This document shows, piece by piece, positions 31,109 to 42,657 of a stretch of 64,000 nucleotides of DNA. Under the pieces are notes generated by a model, which saw nothing but the letters and a program-made list of their open reading frames with translations, ran no database searches and was not told the origin of the DNA. This DNA is from Betaproteobacteria bacterium (lineage in GTDB: Bacteria > Pseudomonadota > Gammaproteobacteria > Burkholderiales > Rhodocyclaceae): assembly GCA_009781175.1 (NCBI GenBank), contig WQYQ01000001.1:285728-349727 (forward strand). Direction: 5' to 3'. How positions within the stretch are numbered: position 1 is the first letter of the stretch; every line of letters starts with the position of its first letter. A program made the translations under genes and the position numbers.

Positions 31109-32191
31109 ATGGCCGCGACAACTCCCGGAATTCCACTGCGTCTGCTGCTGGTCGTACCGGCGATCTTGGCGCTCTTCTGCGGCGTGCTGGCCGGCCTGGG
31201 GCGGCTTGGGCTGCCGACGCCTGCATTCTCGCTTACGCTCGTCACCTTGCATGGGCCGCTGATGATCGGCGGCCTTTTCGGCACCTTGATCGGAATCGAG
31301 CGTGCCGTCGCCGTCGCAAAGCGCTCTGCCTATCTCGTGCCACTGGGCTCCGGTCTGGGCGTCATTGCCATTCTCTTCGGCCAATACGCCGCAGCCGCCG
31401 CGCTGGCCAGTTTTGCCGCGCTGCTGCTTACCTTCGTCACGGGCAGGCTTTGGCTGCAACAGCGCGTCGCCCACCTCGCAACGCTGACGGTCGGCGCGGC
31501 CTGCTGGCTAATCGGCAGTCTGGCCTGGCTATATAGCCAGGTTCCGACTTATTCGAGCCTGCCCTGGATCGCCTTTCTGGTGCTGACGATTGCGGGCGAA
31601 CGCCTTGAACTTTCGCGCCTACTCGTGACACCGCTCATAGCACGCCGCGTATTCGCCATGCTTGCGGCGCTCGTTGTATGCGCAGCGGCGGTTTCGCTCG
31701 CCAACGCACAAACCGGCTCGATCCTCTTCGGCTTGGGTTTATTTGGCCTGGCTTTTTGGCTGCAACGTTATGACATCGCGCGCCGCACGCTGCAACGTCC
31801 GGGCCTCACGCGTTACATCGCGCTGGGCCTGCTCTCGGGCTACATCTGGCTTGGCGTCGCGGGCTCATTCGGCGCGCTGGGCGGCTTTGTACCGGGCAGC
31901 GCCTGGCGCGACGCGGCGCTGCATGCGCTTACGCTCGGTTTTGTCTTCTCGATGGTTTTCGGACATGCGCCGATCATCCTGCCCGCAATCGCGCGCATCC
32001 GCTTTCCCTGGCATCCAATCGCCTACCTGCCGCTTGTGCTATTGCACCTGAGTGTAGCGGCGCGCGTCATTGCTACGCTCAGCGAAAATATTCCACTACG
32101 CGGCATAGCCGCGTTAAGCAATACGGCCGCGCTTGGCGTGTTCATTCTATTTGTCGCAGGCAGCATCGTTCGAGGAAAGGTCTCCCGATGA
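31109..32191 (+). CDS. nnrS: NnrS-like multi-span membrane protein
   Basis: A 360-residue protein with about ten to twelve hydrophobic helices. HGPLMIGGLFGTLIGIERAVA near residue 50 and FGHAPIILPAIARI near 290 match the NnrS family, heme- and copper-containing membrane proteins induced by NO and protective against nitrosative stress. It starts 8 bases after DUF59 and overlaps the next gene by 4 bases, so the three form an operon under the NsrR-type box. It is shorter than classical NnrS (near 400), so the subgroup is uncertain. Confidence 0.75.
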   Translation: MAATTPGIPLRLLLVVPAILALFCGVLAGLGRLGLPTPAFSLTLVTLHGPLMIGGLFGTLIGIERAVAVAKRSAYLVPLGSGLGVIAILFGQYAAAAALASFAALLLTFVTGRLWLQQRVAHLATLTVGAACWLIGSLAWLYSQVPTYSSLPWIAFLVLTIAGERLELSRLLVTPLIARRVFAMLAALVVCAAAVSLANAQTGSILFGLGLFGLAFWLQRYDIARRTLQRPGLTRYIALGLLSGYIWLGVAGSFGALGGFVPGSAWRDAALHALTLGFVFSMVFGHAPIILPAIARIRFPWHPIAYLPLVLLHLSVAARVIATLSENIPLRGIAALSNTAALGVFILFVAGSIVRGKVSR

Positions 32192-32574
32192 AACGCTCTG
32201 AAGTTCTGATCGGCCTATCGCGCGATCATCACCAGGCGCTCGTATTCGCGCGCCGAATTGCTCAGTGCCCGGAAGGAACGCAAGAGGCCACGGCATTGCA
32301 GGAAAAAATACTCGCGCAACTCGTCCCCGCGCTGAGCGAACATTTCGCCGAAGAAGAGCGCGGCATTCTGGTCCAGGCGCGCGGGAAACACGCCGCCGAA
32401 GTCCGCCGCACGCTCGCGGAGCACGAGCATTTGAAGTCGCTCACGCAAGCGCTGCAAAACGCGGGCGCAAACGCGCTCAAACCTTTCGGCGCATTGCTCG
32501 CCGAACATGTGCGTTTCGAAGAGCGAACTCTTTTCCCGCTTATCGAACAGATGCTGCAAAACCAGGATCTATAA
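32188..32574 (+). CDS. Hemerythrin-domain protein
   Basis: A 128-residue hemerythrin-fold protein. Candidate diiron ligands are H14/H15 in RDHHQAL, H52 and E56 in SEHFAEEE, H79/H81 in AEHEH, and H107 and E111 in AEHVRFEER. This is the HHE type rather than the bacteriohemerythrin type. The ATG overlaps the NnrS-like stop, so translation is coupled. Its neighbours suggest NO binding or repair of iron centres, as with YtfE/DnrN, but it lacks the N-terminal ScdA domain of those proteins. Confidence 0.85.
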   Translation: MKRSEVLIGLSRDHHQALVFARRIAQCPEGTQEATALQEKILAQLVPALSEHFAEEERGILVQARGKHAAEVRRTLAEHEHLKSLTQALQNAGANALKPFGALLAEHVRFEERTLFPLIEQMLQNQDL

Positions 32575-32952
32575 AAATCCCCATGTCGGCGAACGCGTGA
32601 TCGCCGTGCCAATGATGTAGCTAACAGCGATCAACGCACCAACAAAGCTCCCCACGCGCCGCATCGGGCTGTGCTGCCGGGCAAGGGCCTCGTGGCCGAG
32701 TCCGATATAAGCAAGCAGGCCGAAAAGCTTGGCGGTCAGCCAACTCTGCTGGAAAGGATATTGGCCGCTCATCACAGCCAGAGTAATCGCGGCAAGTAGC
32801 AGCACGCTATCGACGGAATGCGGGGCGATGCGCAGAAAACGGCTGTCACGCCAAGGAGCACCCGCAAACTGCAAGCCGCCGCGGATGATGAACAGGCTGA
32901 CTGTCAATACGACGCAAGTGATATGCAGGTAACGCACTGCAAGATAGCTCAT
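32569..32952 (-). CDS. SirB2-family membrane protein
   Basis: A 127-residue protein with four hydrophobic helices, starting SYLAVRYLHITCVVLTVSLFIIR, matching the SirB2 family of small inner-membrane proteins. Function is unknown; the first His and hydrophobic helices resemble heme-binding four-helix proteins, but this is not shown. It is convergent with the hemerythrin gene and overlaps its stop by 6 bases, so the ends of both transcripts are interlocked. Confidence 0.8.
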   Translation of the reverse strand: MSYLAVRYLHITCVVLTVSLFIIRGGLQFAGAPWRDSRFLRIAPHSVDSVLLLAAITLAVMSGQYPFQQSWLTAKLFGLLAYIGLGHEALARQHSPMRRVGSFVGALIAVSYIIGTAITRSPTWGFL

Positions 32953-33023
32953 CGGGAAGATTGCAGGCCCAAATTGAATTTAGAAGTAGGATTCCGTGTC
33001 TCGTAACACGACTCACGGCATCC

Positions 33024-33848
33024 ATGAGCAGCCCTGAACTCTACGCCTACTTCAAGCGCATCGGCTACGACAGCGATGCAAAGCCAACGCTCGAAACGCT
33101 CCGCGCCATTCATCGCCTGCACCCCGAACACATCCCCTTCGAAAATCTCGATCCGTTGTGCGGGCTGCCGGCAAAACTCGACATGCCCTCGCTCCAGAAA
33201 AAACTCATCGATACGCAAAGAGGTGGCTATTGCTATGAGCACAATCTGCTGCTCAAAAAGATGCTGGAAACATTGGGCTATCGCGTAAAAGGTCTTGCCG
33301 CCCGCGTGCGCTGGAATGTCCCCAATAATGTGACGATGCCCATGACGCACATGCTGCTGCGCATCGAAATCGACGGTACGGACTGGATCGCCGATGTCGG
33401 TTTCGGCGGACAAGTATTAACCGGCCCGCTGCGGCTCGAACCCGATGTCACACAAAGTACCCCACATGAAGATTTTCGCTTGAACCAGACAGGTACTCAT
33501 TACACACTCGAAACGCAGATCCGGGAGCATTGGGTGCCGGTCTATTCCTTCGACCTGCACGAACCCTTAATGCCGGACTACGAACTCAGCAACTGGTATG
33601 TCTCGACTCACCCCGCTTCCCGCTTCGTGACCGGCCTGACCGTCGCTCGCACCGAACCCAATTGCCGCTATACCCTGCGCAACGCGGATTTTGCGATCCA
33701 TCCTCTGCGCGGCGCAACGCAGCGGCACAGACTCAGCTCCCTCGGCGAGCTGAAAAACGCGCTCGGCGACTGCTTCCATATCAGCCTGCCGCCGCATGCG
33801 AACCTCGATAGCCAACTTGCGCGCGTGCTCGAAACACCATCGGCTTAA
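33024..33848 (+). CDS. Arylamine N-acetyltransferase
   Basis: A 274-residue NAT enzyme that transfers acetyl from acetyl-CoA to arylamines, hydrazines or similar amines. The catalytic triad is complete: C70 in RGGYCYEHN, H109 in PMTHMLL and D124 in ADVGFGG. The start ATG (MSSPELYAYFKRIGY) gives the family N-terminus; 21 further upstream codons are open without support. It lies alone on plus strand before a gene set of unrelated function. Confidence 0.93.
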   Translation: MSSPELYAYFKRIGYDSDAKPTLETLRAIHRLHPEHIPFENLDPLCGLPAKLDMPSLQKKLIDTQRGGYCYEHNLLLKKMLETLGYRVKGLAARVRWNVPNNVTMPMTHMLLRIEIDGTDWIADVGFGGQVLTGPLRLEPDVTQSTPHEDFRLNQTGTHYTLETQIREHWVPVYSFDLHEPLMPDYELSNWYVSTHPASRFVTGLTVARTEPNCRYTLRNADFAIHPLRGATQRHRLSSLGELKNALGDCFHISLPPHANLDSQLARVLETPSA

Positions 33849-33857
33849 ACGACTGCC

Positions 33858-34748
33858 ATGCCCGCTTCGACCACATCCCGCCCCTATCTGAATCTCATTG
33901 GCCCCGGCCGGCTTGGCCGCACGCTGGCCCGGCTATGGCGCGACGCGCAAACGCTCGAAATCGGCGGCATCGTGGGACGCAGCCGCGCCAATGCCGAAGC
34001 CGCTGTTGATTTCATCGGCGCTGGCCAAATCGTCGACTGGGCGAATCTCGCCCCGGCGGCCTTCACGCTCATCGCGACACCCGACGATTGCATCGATGAC
34101 AGCGTCACGGCGCTTGCGGCGAGCGGAATACTGCGCCAAGGCGACGTCGTATTTCATTGCAGTGGCGCCTTGCCGAGCGAGCGGCTCGCACCATTGCGCG
34201 CGCAAGGCGCGCAAATCGCGAGTATTCACCCGATCAAAACCTTCGCGCGGCCAGAGGATGCGGCGAATCACTTTGCGGGCACCGTGTGCGGCTGCGAAGG
34301 CGGTGCCGGCGCGCTGGCCGCGCTCGCCCCGCACTTCGACGCAATTGGCGCAATCCGCATGCAAATCGACCCAGCGCGCAAACTGCTCTACCACGCGGGA
34401 GCCGTGCTTGCCTGCAACCATCTCGTCGCCCTGATGGAAGCGGCGCTCGCCTGCATGGAAGCCGCCGGGCTCCCGCGCAATAACGCCTGGTCAGCATTGC
34501 AGCCCTTGATTGGCGCAACGCTTGCCAACATCGGCAATACGAATACCCGGGAGGCATTGACCGGCCCGGTGCGCCGTGGGGACCGCGACATCGTGCTCGC
34601 TGAAATCGCCGCCACAAGCGAATTGGATCGCAACATCAGTGAAGCCTACCGCGCGCTTTCGCGGATCGCGCTCAAACTCTGCCCGCCTGGAAACCCGATC
34701 ACACGCGAAGATCTCGCGGCCAACCCGCATCAGCCGCAAACCGAATGA
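33858..34748 (+). CDS. Rossmann-fold / DUF2520 family protein
   Basis: A 296-residue protein with an N-terminal NAD(P)-type Rossmann fold (LNLIGPGRLGRTLARLW) and a C-terminal helical DUF2520 domain (KLLYHAGAVLACNHLVALMEAA, then GPVRRGD). It resembles ketopantoate reductase and pyrroline-5-carboxylate reductase folds, but the reaction is not known. The HPIKTFARPE stretch is conserved in the family. It starts 9 bases after the NAT gene and overlaps rluA by 4 bases. Confidence 0.82.
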   Translation: MPASTTSRPYLNLIGPGRLGRTLARLWRDAQTLEIGGIVGRSRANAEAAVDFIGAGQIVDWANLAPAAFTLIATPDDCIDDSVTALAASGILRQGDVVFHCSGALPSERLAPLRAQGAQIASIHPIKTFARPEDAANHFAGTVCGCEGGAGALAALAPHFDAIGAIRMQIDPARKLLYHAGAVLACNHLVALMEAALACMEAAGLPRNNAWSALQPLIGATLANIGNTNTREALTGPVRRGDRDIVLAEIAATSELDRNISEAYRALSRIALKLCPPGNPITREDLAANPHQPQTE

Positions 34749-35413
34749 CCCAGCCCCTTCCCTATCGCCCGCCCGCCGCCGGCCCGATCGCGCCGCTGTA
34801 TATCGACGATTCGCTGATCGTGCTCGACAAGCCGAGCGGCCTGCTCTCGGTTCCGGGCCGTGGCGCGGACAAAGTCGATTGCCTGGCGGCGCGGGTTCAA
34901 GCGGTTTATCCCGACGCCTTGATCGTGCACCGGCTCGACATGGCGACATCCGGCCTGCTCATCATGGCGCGCAGCCCTGAAATCCATCGCCGCCTGAGCC
35001 AAGCCTTTCTCAAGCGCAAGGTCACGAAACGCTATGTGGCATTGCTGGAGGGCAGGCTCGAAGCGGAAAGCGGCACGGTCGATTTACCGCTGATTTGCGA
35101 CTGGCCCAACCGGCCACGCCAGATCGTCGACCACGCCAGCGGCAAACCCTCGACGACACACTGGCGCGTCCTCGAATACGATGCGGAAAACGATTGGACG
35201 CGCGTTGAACTCGAACCGATCACCGGCCGTTCGCATCAACTGCGCGTGCATATGCAAGCGCTCGGCCACCCGATTCTAGGCGACGAGCTTTACGCCAGCG
35301 ACACCGGCCGCACCCGCACGCCGCGCCTGATGCTGCACGCAAGCTTTCTGGCTCTCGCACATCCCGCCGAGAGCAACCATTGGCTCGAATGGCGCTGCGC
35401 CGCGCCATTCTGA
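34745..35413 (+). CDS. rluA: RluA-family pseudouridine synthase (23S rRNA/tRNA type)
   Basis: A 222-residue pseudouridine synthase. The catalytic Asp is D65 in VHRLDMATSG, and the RITGRSHQLR-like motif appears as PITGRSHQLRVHM. The short length without an S4 domain matches RluA itself (about 219 residues), which modifies U746 of 23S rRNA and U32 of tRNAs; RluC and RluD are longer. The start overlaps the DUF2520 gene. It ends 9 bases from the convergent M16 peptidase gene. Confidence 0.9.
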   Translation: MTQPLPYRPPAAGPIAPLYIDDSLIVLDKPSGLLSVPGRGADKVDCLAARVQAVYPDALIVHRLDMATSGLLIMARSPEIHRRLSQAFLKRKVTKRYVALLEGRLEAESGTVDLPLICDWPNRPRQIVDHASGKPSTTHWRVLEYDAENDWTRVELEPITGRSHQLRVHMQALGHPILGDELYASDTGRTRTPRLMLHASFLALAHPAESNHWLEWRCAAPF

Positions 35414-35422
35414 GCCAAGGTA

Positions 35423-38212
<2,790 letters not shown>

Positions 38213-38316
38213 GACTCCTGTGGGAAGAGAAGGCAGACGCGGATTATGACCGCGCAGTTTGCCAGAGAGTTCTCAAGCCGTGCTTTTCGCATCAGCACGG
38301 AACGTTAAAACCAGAA

Positions 38317-38547
38317 TCAACGATGACGGATCACGAACTCGAATTCCCGCGCGTCCGTCGCCGTGTTGGAAACAAGTTCATGCCCCGTCTGTTTGCAGAA
38401 CGCCTGGAAATCGCGCACCGAGCCGGGATCGGTCGCCACGACCTTGAGCACATGGCCGGCGTCCATTTCGGCAAGCGCCTTCTTGGCGCGCAGGATAGGC
38501 AGCGGGCAATGAAGTCCGCGCACATCGAGTTCTCGGTTGAAATTCAT
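38317..38547 (-). CDS. TusA-like sulfur carrier protein
   Basis: A 76-residue SirA/TusA-fold protein. The sulfur-accepting cysteine is C14 in RGLHCPLPIL, with KKALAEMDAGHVLKV following as in the family. Such proteins pass persulfide sulfur to tRNA thiolation, molybdenum cofactor or sulfur metabolism; moaC lies close by. The start at 38547 gives the usual family length; six more codons are open upstream. TusA versus a TusA-like paralogue cannot be settled. Confidence 0.85.
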   Translation of the reverse strand: MNFNRELDVRGLHCPLPILRAKKALAEMDAGHVLKVVATDPGSVRDFQAFCKQTGHELVSNTATDAREFEFVIRHR

Positions 38548-38586
38548 TGTCGCCGCATGATTCATTGCAAGGAAAGAGCGCCGATT

Positions 38587-40029
38587 TTAGCGCTTCCCCT
38601 CTTTGTCCTTCAGTTGTTGCTGCCTTTGCGCGCGGAACTGAGCCAGCCGCGCCTCGGCTTGGGACTTCTCGTAAAAGTCGCCATCGCCGGAACGCAAACC
38701 AAGGTTCAATTGTTCGATCGCGGCGGGCAGAGAACCTTGCAAGTAATACACCTCGGCCTGCGCACGGTGCTGCGCGAGGCGCTTGCCCTGCAGCGCGGAG
38801 GCTTGCGCCAGGAAGGAAAACAGCCGGTCATCGCTCGGATCGTAACGGCTGTATTCGGCCGCAAGGCGGCTGGCGTCGGCGGCACGGTTGGCCGCAATCA
38901 AGGTATCGAGCTGGCCATACAGCAAGGCGCGGCTTTGCGGAAAACGCTTGCGTGCCTCGTCGAACAACGCCAGCGCGCCAGCGTTGTCGCCCGCCGCGCG
39001 GCGCACATCCACGCCGAGCAAATCGATCATCGAACTCTGCAATTTGAGTTTGCGCAGTTCAGCGTAGTCTTGTTGCGCGGCCTTCACATCCTTGTTGCGC
39101 AAGTGCGCGCGTGTGCGCGAATACCAGTACGCCGCCGCGGCCTGCGGGCGTTCGGGCGGCGGCCCCGCTAAGCGGGAGAGCGTTTCAGAAGGCAGGTTGT
39201 CGAGTTCTTCAACCTTGGCTTTGACGAGCGTGAAATCGAGTGAATCGACGACCTGCCGGTAAGGCATTTGCTGCACCCGATTCGCGATATCGCTGATGCG
39301 TTCCGTCGTCAGCGGGTGGGTGCGCAAATAGGCGAATGCGTTGCTGTCGAACAGGCGAGTCTGACGATCCAGGCGCTCGAAAAAGCTCACCATGCCACGC
39401 ACATCGAAACCCGCGGCATTGAGCACGTGCAAACCGATCCGGTCCGCCTCGCGTTCGAAATCGCGCGAATAGGCCAGTTGCGCCGAAGCCGCCGCAGCTT
39501 GGCCGGTGGCCGCCGCGGCACCCGCCGCATCGCCGCTCGAACGCGCAGCGAGGACTGCAACCAGTAACGAGGCGAGCACCATGTAACCGAGATTCTGCTG
39601 CTGCGCGATCATCCGCGCCTGGTGCCGCTGCTGGGTGTGCGAGATTTCGTGCGCCATCACCGCGGCCAGTTCCGATTCACTCTGCGCCGCCGTGATCAAG
39701 CCAGTATTGAAAACCAGCACGCCACCGAGCATCGAGGCCGCGTTGATCGATTTATCCTTCAACGCGAAAAAGCGGAAATTCATGCTCGGTGCCTGACTGG
39801 CGGCCACGAGACGGTTGCCGAGACGCGTGAGATAATCCTCAATTTCGGGATCGTCAAGATTGTCCGGGTCGTTGAAGCGAATTTCGCGCACGATCGCTTC
39901 GCCGACCGAGCGTTCGAGCTGGGGCGAGATATCCGCGGTCGCGGCATCGCCAAGATCGGGGATCCCATCAGCGAATGCGCGCAAGGACAAAATCAGCGCA
40001 AATAACGTCGCAGTCAGTCGCTTTTTCAT
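38587..40029 (-). CDS. BepA-like M48 metallopeptidase with TPR domain
   Basis: A 480-residue periplasmic protease/chaperone. A Sec signal peptide ([20 protein letters not shown]) is followed by an M48 domain with HEISH at 127-131 and the third ligand in FEREADRIG, then TPR-type helices in the C-terminal half (from about 300). BepA assists or degrades outer-membrane proteins such as LptD in E. coli. The start ATG at 40029 is chosen for its signal peptide; 16 upstream codons are open. It is divergent from moaC by 66 bases. Confidence 0.9.
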   Translation of the reverse strand: MKKRLTATLFALILSLRAFADGIPDLGDAATADISPQLERSVGEAIVREIRFNDPDNLDDPEIEDYLTRLGNRLVAASQAPSMNFRFFALKDKSINAASMLGGVLVFNTGLITAAQSESELAAVMAHEISHTQQRHQARMIAQQQNLGYMVLASLLVAVLAARSSGDAAGAAAATGQAAAASAQLAYSRDFEREADRIGLHVLNAAGFDVRGMVSFFERLDRQTRLFDSNAFAYLRTHPLTTERISDIANRVQQMPYRQVVDSLDFTLVKAKVEELDNLPSETLSRLAGPPPERPQAAAAYWYSRTRAHLRNKDVKAAQQDYAELRKLKLQSSMIDLLGVDVRRAAGDNAGALALFDEARKRFPQSRALLYGQLDTLIAANRAADASRLAAEYSRYDPSDDRLFSFLAQASALQGKRLAQHRAQAEVYYLQGSLPAAIEQLNLGLRSGDGDFYEKSQAEARLAQFRAQRQQQLKDKEGKR

Positions 40030-40095
40030 CGCAGTATGATAACTGTGGTCGAGTTTCGATCCGGCTCCTTTTTGCAACTACCCGTTACATATCCA

Positions 40096-40575
40096 ATGAG
40101 CTCACCGCTAACGCATTTCGACCCCCACGGCCAGGCCCACATGGTCGATATCGCCGCGAAATCCGAAACGCACCGGATTGCCCGCACGCGCGGACGCATC
40201 ACGATGCACCCGGCCACACTGGCCTTGATTCGCGCTGGCAGTGCAAAAAAAGGCGATGTGCTCGGGATTGCTCGGGTCGCCGCGATCCAAGCCTCCAAAC
40301 GCACCGCTGAGCTGATTCCGCTGTGTCACCCGATTCCGCTCACGCGCGTGGCGGTCGAATTCACGATTGACGAAGCGGCCAGTGCGATCGACGTGGAAGT
40401 CAGCGCGGAAACCGTCGGCCGCACCGGCGTCGAAATGGAAGCGCTTACTGCCGCAAGCGTTGCCTTGCTGACGATTTACGACATGTGCAAAGCCAGCGAT
40501 CGCGGCATGCGCATCGACGCCATCCACGTCGTCCACAAAGACGGTGGCAAATCGGGCCGTTGGGATGCCGCCTGA
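40096..40575 (+). CDS. moaC: Cyclic pyranopterin monophosphate synthase MoaC
   Basis: A 159-residue molybdenum cofactor enzyme acting after MoaA to form cyclic pyranopterin monophosphate. [26 protein letters not shown] and [22 protein letters not shown] are diagnostic, with the active-site Lys in MCKASD. The start ATG gives the normal length; an upstream ATG at 40036 would reach almost to the bepA start. Other moa genes are not in the window. Confidence 0.96.
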   Translation: MSSPLTHFDPHGQAHMVDIAAKSETHRIARTRGRITMHPATLALIRAGSAKKGDVLGIARVAAIQASKRTAELIPLCHPIPLTRVAVEFTIDEAASAIDVEVSAETVGRTGVEMEALTAASVALLTIYDMCKASDRGMRIDAIHVVHKDGGKSGRWDAA

Positions 40576-40623
40576 AGCGTTTTGCGGCCTCTCACCACTA
40601 CACCAACTCTGGACCTCGCGCCC

Positions 40624-42120
40624 ATGAGTACCGAAATCGAATTGAAGCTAACGCTGTCCGCCGACGCCCTTGAGGCCGCGCGGGCGCATCCCATTTTGGC
40701 CGCCGCCGAAACGGTTGCGCCACGGACCCTGCTCGACAACACCTATTTCGATACGCCGGAACTGGCGCTGCGGCGCGAACGGATCGGGCTGCGTCTGCGG
40801 CGCATCGGCAAACGCACTTTGCAAACCGTGAAATGCGCGGCCAGCTCGCTCGGCGGCCTGTCGAGCCGGCCGGAATGGGAGCAACCCTACAGAGGCAAGC
40901 GCTTCGATTTTTCGCGCATCGAGATCGCGGCCGTGCGCGAACGCCTCGAATCTCTGCGCGAGCATTTCACGCCCGTTTTCTCGACGCGCTTCGAACGCCA
41001 GACGCTGCGCGTGCGCCCGCGTCCCGAAGCAAGCATTCTCATCATGCTCGACCACGGTGGCATCGAAGCCGCGGGCCGCAGCATGCCGCTGTGCGAACTT
41101 GAGCTGGAGCTTGAAAGCGGCACGCCGGCCGATCTGTTCGAGGTCGCGATCGCGCTCGCGCACGATCTGCCGCTGGCGCCGGAAGACATCAGCAAGGCGC
41201 AGCGCGGTTACGCCCTGTTCCGTAACCAGACAGCTCAGCCGCAGCGCGCAGGCGCCTCCTCGGTCAAACCCGGCATGCGCGCGCGCGAAGCCTTCTGCGC
41301 CATCGGTTTCGACGCACTGGCAATGTGGCAGGCCAACGACGCGTATCTGCACGTGGCGCACAACAGCGAATTTCTGCACCAGGCGCGCATCGCATTGCGC
41401 CGCTTGCGCAGCGCTTTCACGCTGTTTGCCAAGGTGTTGCCCGAAGATGCCAAAACCTGGCGCGCGCGCACCGGCGCGTTTGCCGCCGAACTCGGCAGCG
41501 TGCGCGATGCCGACGTCGTGCATCGCAGCCTGCTTACGCCGATTTTGGCGCAGGAGCCAGTCAGTCAGGATTTCCACCGCCTTGCGCAACTCGTCGCACG
41601 CGCACGCGACGCCGCGCGCCAGGCCATCGCGCATCGCCGACGCGGCTGCGCGATGCTTGAACTCGCGGCTTTCCTGCATGCATTGCCGGCACAAGAAGGT
41701 GGCAAACCGATCGAAAAACTCGCGCGCCACGCGCTACGCCGCACTCGACGCCAAGCCCGCCAATGCGCGCAAGCCGCCGAAAATGGCCGGACCGCCAAAT
41801 TGCACCATTTGCGCATCGTGCTCAAACGCCTGCGCTACGGCCTGGAATTCTTCGCGCCGCTGTGGCCAGAACAGGCCATTTCGGTTTATGCGAAATCGCT
41901 CGCCGCGCTTCAGGACGAGCTGGGCGAAATCAACGACGCGGCGATGGGCGATCGGCTGCTCGCGGAAATCGCACAAGACGACGCTGGTCTCGGCGCGGCG
42001 CGCGCCTATACCGCGGACTGGCACGCGCCGCGCATCGCACAACTACAACAACGCGCAATCCAACACGCGCGCGAACTACTATGGAACGCAACGCCCCCCT
42101 GGAAGCAGGCTGAAAGATGA
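40624..42120 (+). CDS. CYTH-CHAD domain protein, predicted inorganic triphosphatase
   Basis: A 498-residue two-domain protein. The N-terminal CYTH domain begins with the ExExK motif (EIELK, residues 4-8) and has paired Arg/Lys/Glu strands forming a triphosphate tunnel. The C-terminal CHAD domain (from about 225) is a histidine-rich helical domain (HVAHNSEFLHQARIALRRLR, then HHLRIVLKRLRYGLEFF) known to bind polyphosphate. E. coli YgiF, of the same layout, is an inorganic triphosphatase. The stop overlaps sixA by 4 bases. The start ATG at 40624 follows the open frame after moaC by 48 bases. Confidence 0.9.
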   Translation: MSTEIELKLTLSADALEAARAHPILAAAETVAPRTLLDNTYFDTPELALRRERIGLRLRRIGKRTLQTVKCAASSLGGLSSRPEWEQPYRGKRFDFSRIEIAAVRERLESLREHFTPVFSTRFERQTLRVRPRPEASILIMLDHGGIEAAGRSMPLCELELELESGTPADLFEVAIALAHDLPLAPEDISKAQRGYALFRNQTAQPQRAGASSVKPGMRAREAFCAIGFDALAMWQANDAYLHVAHNSEFLHQARIALRRLRSAFTLFAKVLPEDAKTWRARTGAFAAELGSVRDADVVHRSLLTPILAQEPVSQDFHRLAQLVARARDAARQAIAHRRRGCAMLELAAFLHALPAQEGGKPIEKLARHALRRTRRQARQCAQAAENGRTAKLHHLRIVLKRLRYGLEFFAPLWPEQAISVYAKSLAALQDELGEINDAAMGDRLLAEIAQDDAGLGAARAYTADWHAPRIAQLQQRAIQHARELLWNATPPWKQAER

Positions 42121-42584
42121 AGAAACAGCAGATGGATTTACTTTTGTGGCGTCACGCGGAAGCTGAGGATGACTACCCCGACGCAAGCCGTCACCTCACT
42201 TCGCGCGGGCAGCAGCAAGCCAAACGCATGGCCGATTGGCTGCGCAGCCGGGCGCCGGAAAATCTGCGGATCGCCGTCAGCCCAACCGAACGCACCCTGG
42301 AAACGGTCGCCCCCTTCTGCCGCGATTATGAAGTGATGCACGAAATCGGCACCGATACCTCCGAAGAACGTCTGCTGAGCGCAATCGGCTGGCCCGACGC
42401 AGGCGGCGCCGTACTTATCGTCGGCCACCAGCCGACGCTGGGCAATATCGCCGCGGACCTGCTCGACGCAGATGCGCCGCTCATGATCAAGAAAGGCGCG
42501 CTGTGGTGGTTCAGCCACCGCAGCTATGAAGACGGCACGACCGAAACCGTGCTTAAAGCCGTAATTCCGCCATCCCTGACATAA
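42117..42584 (+). CDS. sixA: SixA-type phosphohistidine phosphatase
   Basis: A 155-residue histidine phosphatase of the SixA group. The catalytic His is H13 in LLWRHAEAE (a variant of RHG/RHA), with a second His in IVGHQPTLGNIA. SixA removes phosphate from phosphohistidine, for example on PTS or His-kinase proteins. It is translationally coupled to the CYTH-CHAD gene, and sixA genes are known to sit beside CHAD genes, pointing to phosphate or polyphosphate signalling. A start at 42132 is possible. Confidence 0.88.
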   Translation: MKKQQMDLLLWRHAEAEDDYPDASRHLTSRGQQQAKRMADWLRSRAPENLRIAVSPTERTLETVAPFCRDYEVMHEIGTDTSEERLLSAIGWPDAGGAVLIVGHQPTLGNIAADLLDADAPLMIKKGALWWFSHRSYEDGTTETVLKAVIPPSLT

Positions 42585-42606
42585 GCCATCCACTCTGCGT
42601 CAAAAC

Positions 42607-42635
42607 AAAGCCCGTATCTCGCGATACGGGCTTTT
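42607..42635. terminator. Bidirectional terminator between sixA and aroG
   Basis: A perfect 12-base stem AAAGCCCGTATC/GATACGGGCTTT with a TCGC loop ends in TTTT on the plus strand and in a T-rich run on the minus strand. It serves the convergent sixA and DAHP synthase genes. Confidence 0.88.
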
Positions 42636-42657
42636 CGCTGGTCAGAGGGGCAAAAAC

